Source of the DNA: PVC group bacterium
Lineage (GTDB): Bacteria; Verrucomicrobiota; Kiritimatiellia; UBA8416
Direction of reading: 5' to 3'
Length of the DNA: 8,778 bases
NCBI GenBank assembly: GCA_003567805.1
Contig: PWYP01000071.1
Coordinates: forward strand, 1-8,778
Shown: positions 7,301 through 8,778 of the stretch, in pieces
Layout of the letters: the number at the start of each line of letters is the position of its first letter
Numbering within the stretch: position 1 is the stretch's first letter
The notes under the pieces: model-generated
What the model was told of the DNA's origin: nothing
The model's database searches: none
What the model saw: the letters and a program-made list of their open reading frames with translations, nothing else
Position numbers and translations under genes: made by a program

Positions 7301-7956
7301 TGGATGCCATGGGCCCCGTCAATCTCGTTGCCATCGAAGAATACCAGGAGCACGAGGAACGCTATAATTTCCTCTCTCAACAAGAAGCAGATCTGCTCAG
7401 TGCAAAGCAACAGCTTACCGAGATGATTGAAAAAATCAACGAAACCACTTCTGCCATGTTCCAATCCACGTTCGAACAGGCAAATGCAAACTTCGAACAA
7501 ATGTTCACGAAGCTTTTCAATGGTGGTTCCGCCAGACTGGTACTCGTGAACGAAGAAGATGTGCTCGAATGTGGCATCGAAATCATTGCACGCCCCCCAG
7601 GCAAACGGCTACAAAACATATCTTTGCTCTCTGGTGGCGAACGGACCCTAACCGCCGTAGCTTTACTCTTCGCCATTTACCAAATCAAACCGAGTCCGTT
7701 CTGCTTACTGGACGAGCTCGACGCACCTCTCGATGACACCAATATCGGCCGTTTTACCGAAGTATTAAAACAATTCCTCCATCAATCCCAGTTTGTAGTC
7801 ATAACGCACAATCGGAGAACCATTGCGGTGAGCGACGTGATATACGGCGTAACCATGCCGGAACAGGGCGTATCGAAAATCATGTCCATGAAATTCCGAA
7901 ATGAAAAAGGTGGACTGGTGTCCGAGGAAGACGACACCCCGCTACTGGTCGAGTAA
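4351..7956 (+). CDS. smc: Chromosome segregation and condensation ATPase Smc
   Basis: A DNA-loop-extruding SMC ATPase, normally working as a homodimer with ScpA and ScpB (not in this window). The 1201 residues have the full layout. The N-terminal ATPase half has Walker A GPNGCGKSN (31-39), arginine finger R57 and a Q-loop at Q143. A Gln/Glu-rich coiled coil runs over about 170-500, the hinge over about 505-660, and the return coiled coil over about 670-980. The C-terminal half has MGPVNLVAIEEY (987-998), signature LLSGGERT (1092-1099), Walker B FCLLDELDAPLDD (1117-1129) and H-loop H1153. All catalytic residues are intact. The hinge is odd: it has a proline-rich stretch at 586-596 (LPPHPHSPPPP) and lacks the Gly-Gly motif usually found in its second half, where EGVMLHRNRILEF stands. 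GAGG lies 10 nt before the ATG. The phosphatase gene follows 8 nt after the stop, suggesting co-transcription. Confidence 0.97.
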   Translation: MHLKSIELTGFKSFAEKTKLAFEPGMTAIVGPNGCGKSNVSDAIRWVLGEQSAKALRGAKMEDCIFNGTQNRKPLGMAEVSITFTNCENVLQTDFHEVTITRRVFRSGEGQYFINKTPCRLRDIQRLFMDTGVGTSSYSFMAQGRIDQILSARPEDRRSIFEEASGITKYKADKTEALRKLAHTEANLLRLADVIREVKRQIGSLQRQAGKARRYKDIKDEMRVLDLYAARCRLRNFDSQRTELENRAKVLTDQTTTLHETIDNAEVELHTRREKILQIERDIASAMEAMVQARSKLERTQDQIQMNNQRIAEYRVLAERDTREVDELNRQLQQRQQTLAQLQSELPGCEEQRNAAKAELDRTTELFDSHRQEIDSLRKRVQQLREETVSLESKASRVHNELMQIDNQERTTIIQRERLTAEKQQFTEVCASFKIRIEEQEAQRDALQQSVDDALAEAGRLDAERKEMAANISETQQQRATLQSQVAGMDARLEMLTDVEEVKHDFPGGAQLLLDPENPLNTELDAIMGPLTSHFSVPETYTRAVESALRSMLDVIVIRDTATAHDLLDKIKNAAKGAARLLPLDLPPHPHSPPPPSGKQTLSSLITPADDTMAALLEHLLGDVLLVEHIDTETQSLAKDWNLVTPEGVMLHRNRILEFHMSEPGSTNPLRRRQAMDAATQAKTDMLQQLQSCDTALEQLREQQQSLEQSLRDARQQLDTARREFAQMEGEMQVVRREAKTADQRLETVSWELEELLKSGSRWEEDKTRLTQSQQEIRQAREKVAGEMQSANQQLQRLESNYGDLQVQLTERRVAFSTAEQRTLQSQAQQENVAQRIQEIQSTLAGRQEGIHSYHTSQQDLERAVAEAQSHIAEMEEKVKSHEEAATIAKTSRSEHATLLTEAEQKLSRERVELEKRQNEKGAIDVEAAEVRMRRQNLCDRIYTDYRLALEDILTAPEPQWDDGQDPMDLESIETHVAELRTKLDAMGPVNLVAIEEYQEHEERYNFLSQQEADLLSAKQQLTEMIEKINETTSAMFQSTFEQANANFEQMFTKLFNGGSARLVLVNEEDVLECGIEIIARPPGKRLQNISLLSGGERTLTAVALLFAIYQIKPSPFCLLDELDAPLDDTNIGRFTEVLKQFLHQSQFVVITHNRRTIAVSDVIYGVTMPEQGVSKIMSMKFRNEKGGLVSEEDDTPLLVE

Positions 7957-7964
7957 ACAAAACT

Positions 7965-8777
7965 ATGTCAAGCGTTGTCCCTGATCATACTCTTGTTAGA
8001 ACCGCGATCTCTGCAGCACGAGGCGGCGGATACCATGCCATGCGAAATCTGGACCGTCGTAAGGCATATGTTCAAACCTTTGCACATGACGTCAAACTGG
8101 AACTCGACATCGAATGCCAGGAACAGATGGAAAAAGTTATTTTTAATATGTTCCCATCCCATGTTTGTCTTGGCGAAGAGGATGAGGCATTGACAGCTAA
8201 AGCAGAGACGCCCGGCGCCACCTATCAATGGATCATTGATCCCATTGATGGCACCGTAAACTTCTCCAACGGCTTGCCGACGTGGTGCTGCTCCGTAGCC
8301 GTACGTGAGATTTCTAGCGGATGTGTACGAGCAGCTGCGGTTTATGCTCCGATGTTGGATGTCCTATACTCCGCTACAAGCGAAGGCCCCGCATATAAAG
8401 ATGATGAAATCATACACGTTTCCCAGTGCACACGACTCGCAGAGGGAATCGTAATGACTGGGATGGACAAGAATCTGGCACCTGGCATACCTCCCCTGAC
8501 GTATTTTCGTCACATTGCAGGAGCCTCCCGTAAGGCTCGAATCAATGGATCTGCCGCACTTGACCTATGTTGGGTTGCTGAAGGGGCTGCTGATGGTTAT
8601 TTCGAAGGATCCATCTATCTCTGGGATATTGCAGCAGCCGGACTCATCGTCGAACGCGCGGGTGGGAAAACCGAAATATTCAAAAAGTACAGCGAACCAC
8701 ATCAACTTGCCTTCATTGCATCCAACGGCCTCGTGCACGAGGAACTCCGCAACATGCTTATAAGCATCAAACACTGA
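7965..8777 (+). CDS. Inositol monophosphatase-family phosphatase
   Basis: A Mg2+-dependent sugar or nucleotide phosphatase of the IMPase/FBPase/CysQ superfamily, 270 residues, complete, with TGA at 8775-8777. Metal and catalytic residues are visible: GEED (70-73) with E71, WIIDPIDGTVNF (89-100) with D92, D95 and T97, and WDIAAAGLIVERAGG (220-234) with D221. HDVKLELD (41-48) and RINGSAALDL (192-201) also fit the family. The likely substrate is myo-inositol 1-phosphate or a related sugar phosphate; 3'(2'),5'-bisphosphate nucleotide or histidinol phosphate cannot be excluded from motifs alone. The start ATG lies 8 nt after the smc stop with no clear Shine-Dalgarno, so translational coupling to smc is likely. 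The next Met (residue 26) would remove part of the first helix. Its place in an operon with the aldolase leaves a role in sugar or polysaccharide precursor metabolism possible. Confidence 0.9.
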   Translation: MSSVVPDHTLVRTAISAARGGGYHAMRNLDRRKAYVQTFAHDVKLELDIECQEQMEKVIFNMFPSHVCLGEEDEALTAKAETPGATYQWIIDPIDGTVNFSNGLPTWCCSVAVREISSGCVRAAAVYAPMLDVLYSATSEGPAYKDDEIIHVSQCTRLAEGIVMTGMDKNLAPGIPPLTYFRHIAGASRKARINGSAALDLCWVAEGAADGYFEGSIYLWDIAAAGLIVERAGGKTEIFKKYSEPHQLAFIASNGLVHEELRNMLISIKH

Positions 8778-8778
8778 C

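Overview
The window comes from a bacterium of middling GC content (about half, by eye). It carries ordinary chromosomal genes, tightly packed. The condensin gene is smc rather than mukB, which argues against enteric gammaproteobacteria. The GDP-D-rhamnose gene pair points to a cell that makes a 6-deoxyhexose for surface polysaccharide, most likely a Gram-negative. I cannot name the phylum. The unusual Smc hinge and a palindromic repeat of a kind I associate with environmental bacterial genomes hint at a less-studied lineage, but that is a guess.

Left part (1-2835). A small soluble histidine kinase (26-790, +) lacks any sensor or membrane segment in its 254 residues and has a cysteine cluster just before its phospho-acceptor histidine. 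It converges, with only 36 bp between stop codons, on a two-gene minus-strand operon. That operon is gmd (1775-2761) followed 9 nt later by rmd (827-1765). Together they convert GDP-D-mannose to GDP-4-keto-6-deoxy-D-mannose and then to GDP-D-rhamnose. A sigma70-like promoter and a good ribosome binding site sit just upstream of gmd and fix its start.

Middle (2762-3330). A 296-bp gap upstream of gmd holds the gmd promoter, a 10-bp palindrome and a REP-like palindromic element. The outer inverted repeat of that element ends exactly at the last base of a tRNA-Ser(CGA) gene (3058-3149, -). The tRNA has its own near-consensus promoter (TTGACA, 17 bp, TACATT). The divergent spacer 3150-3330 also contains a hairpin in the presumed leader of the rightward genes.

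Right part (3331-8777, +). Three genes are closely spaced and co-directional, so probably an operon. The first is a DRE-TIM aldolase/lyase-like enzyme of unknown substrate (3331-4317). The second is the chromosome condensation ATPase Smc (4351-7956). The third is an inositol monophosphatase-family phosphatase (7965-8777), complete with one base to spare at the window edge. The aldolase and phosphatase could serve sugar or polysaccharide metabolism, matching the gmd-rmd operon, but that link is inferred from position and family only.

I found no CRISPR array, transposase, phage gene or recognisable defence system. The points most worth a second look are the aldolase's atypical active site, the Smc hinge (proline-rich stretch, no Gly-Gly motif), the repeat abutting the tRNA, and the cysteine-rich kinase.
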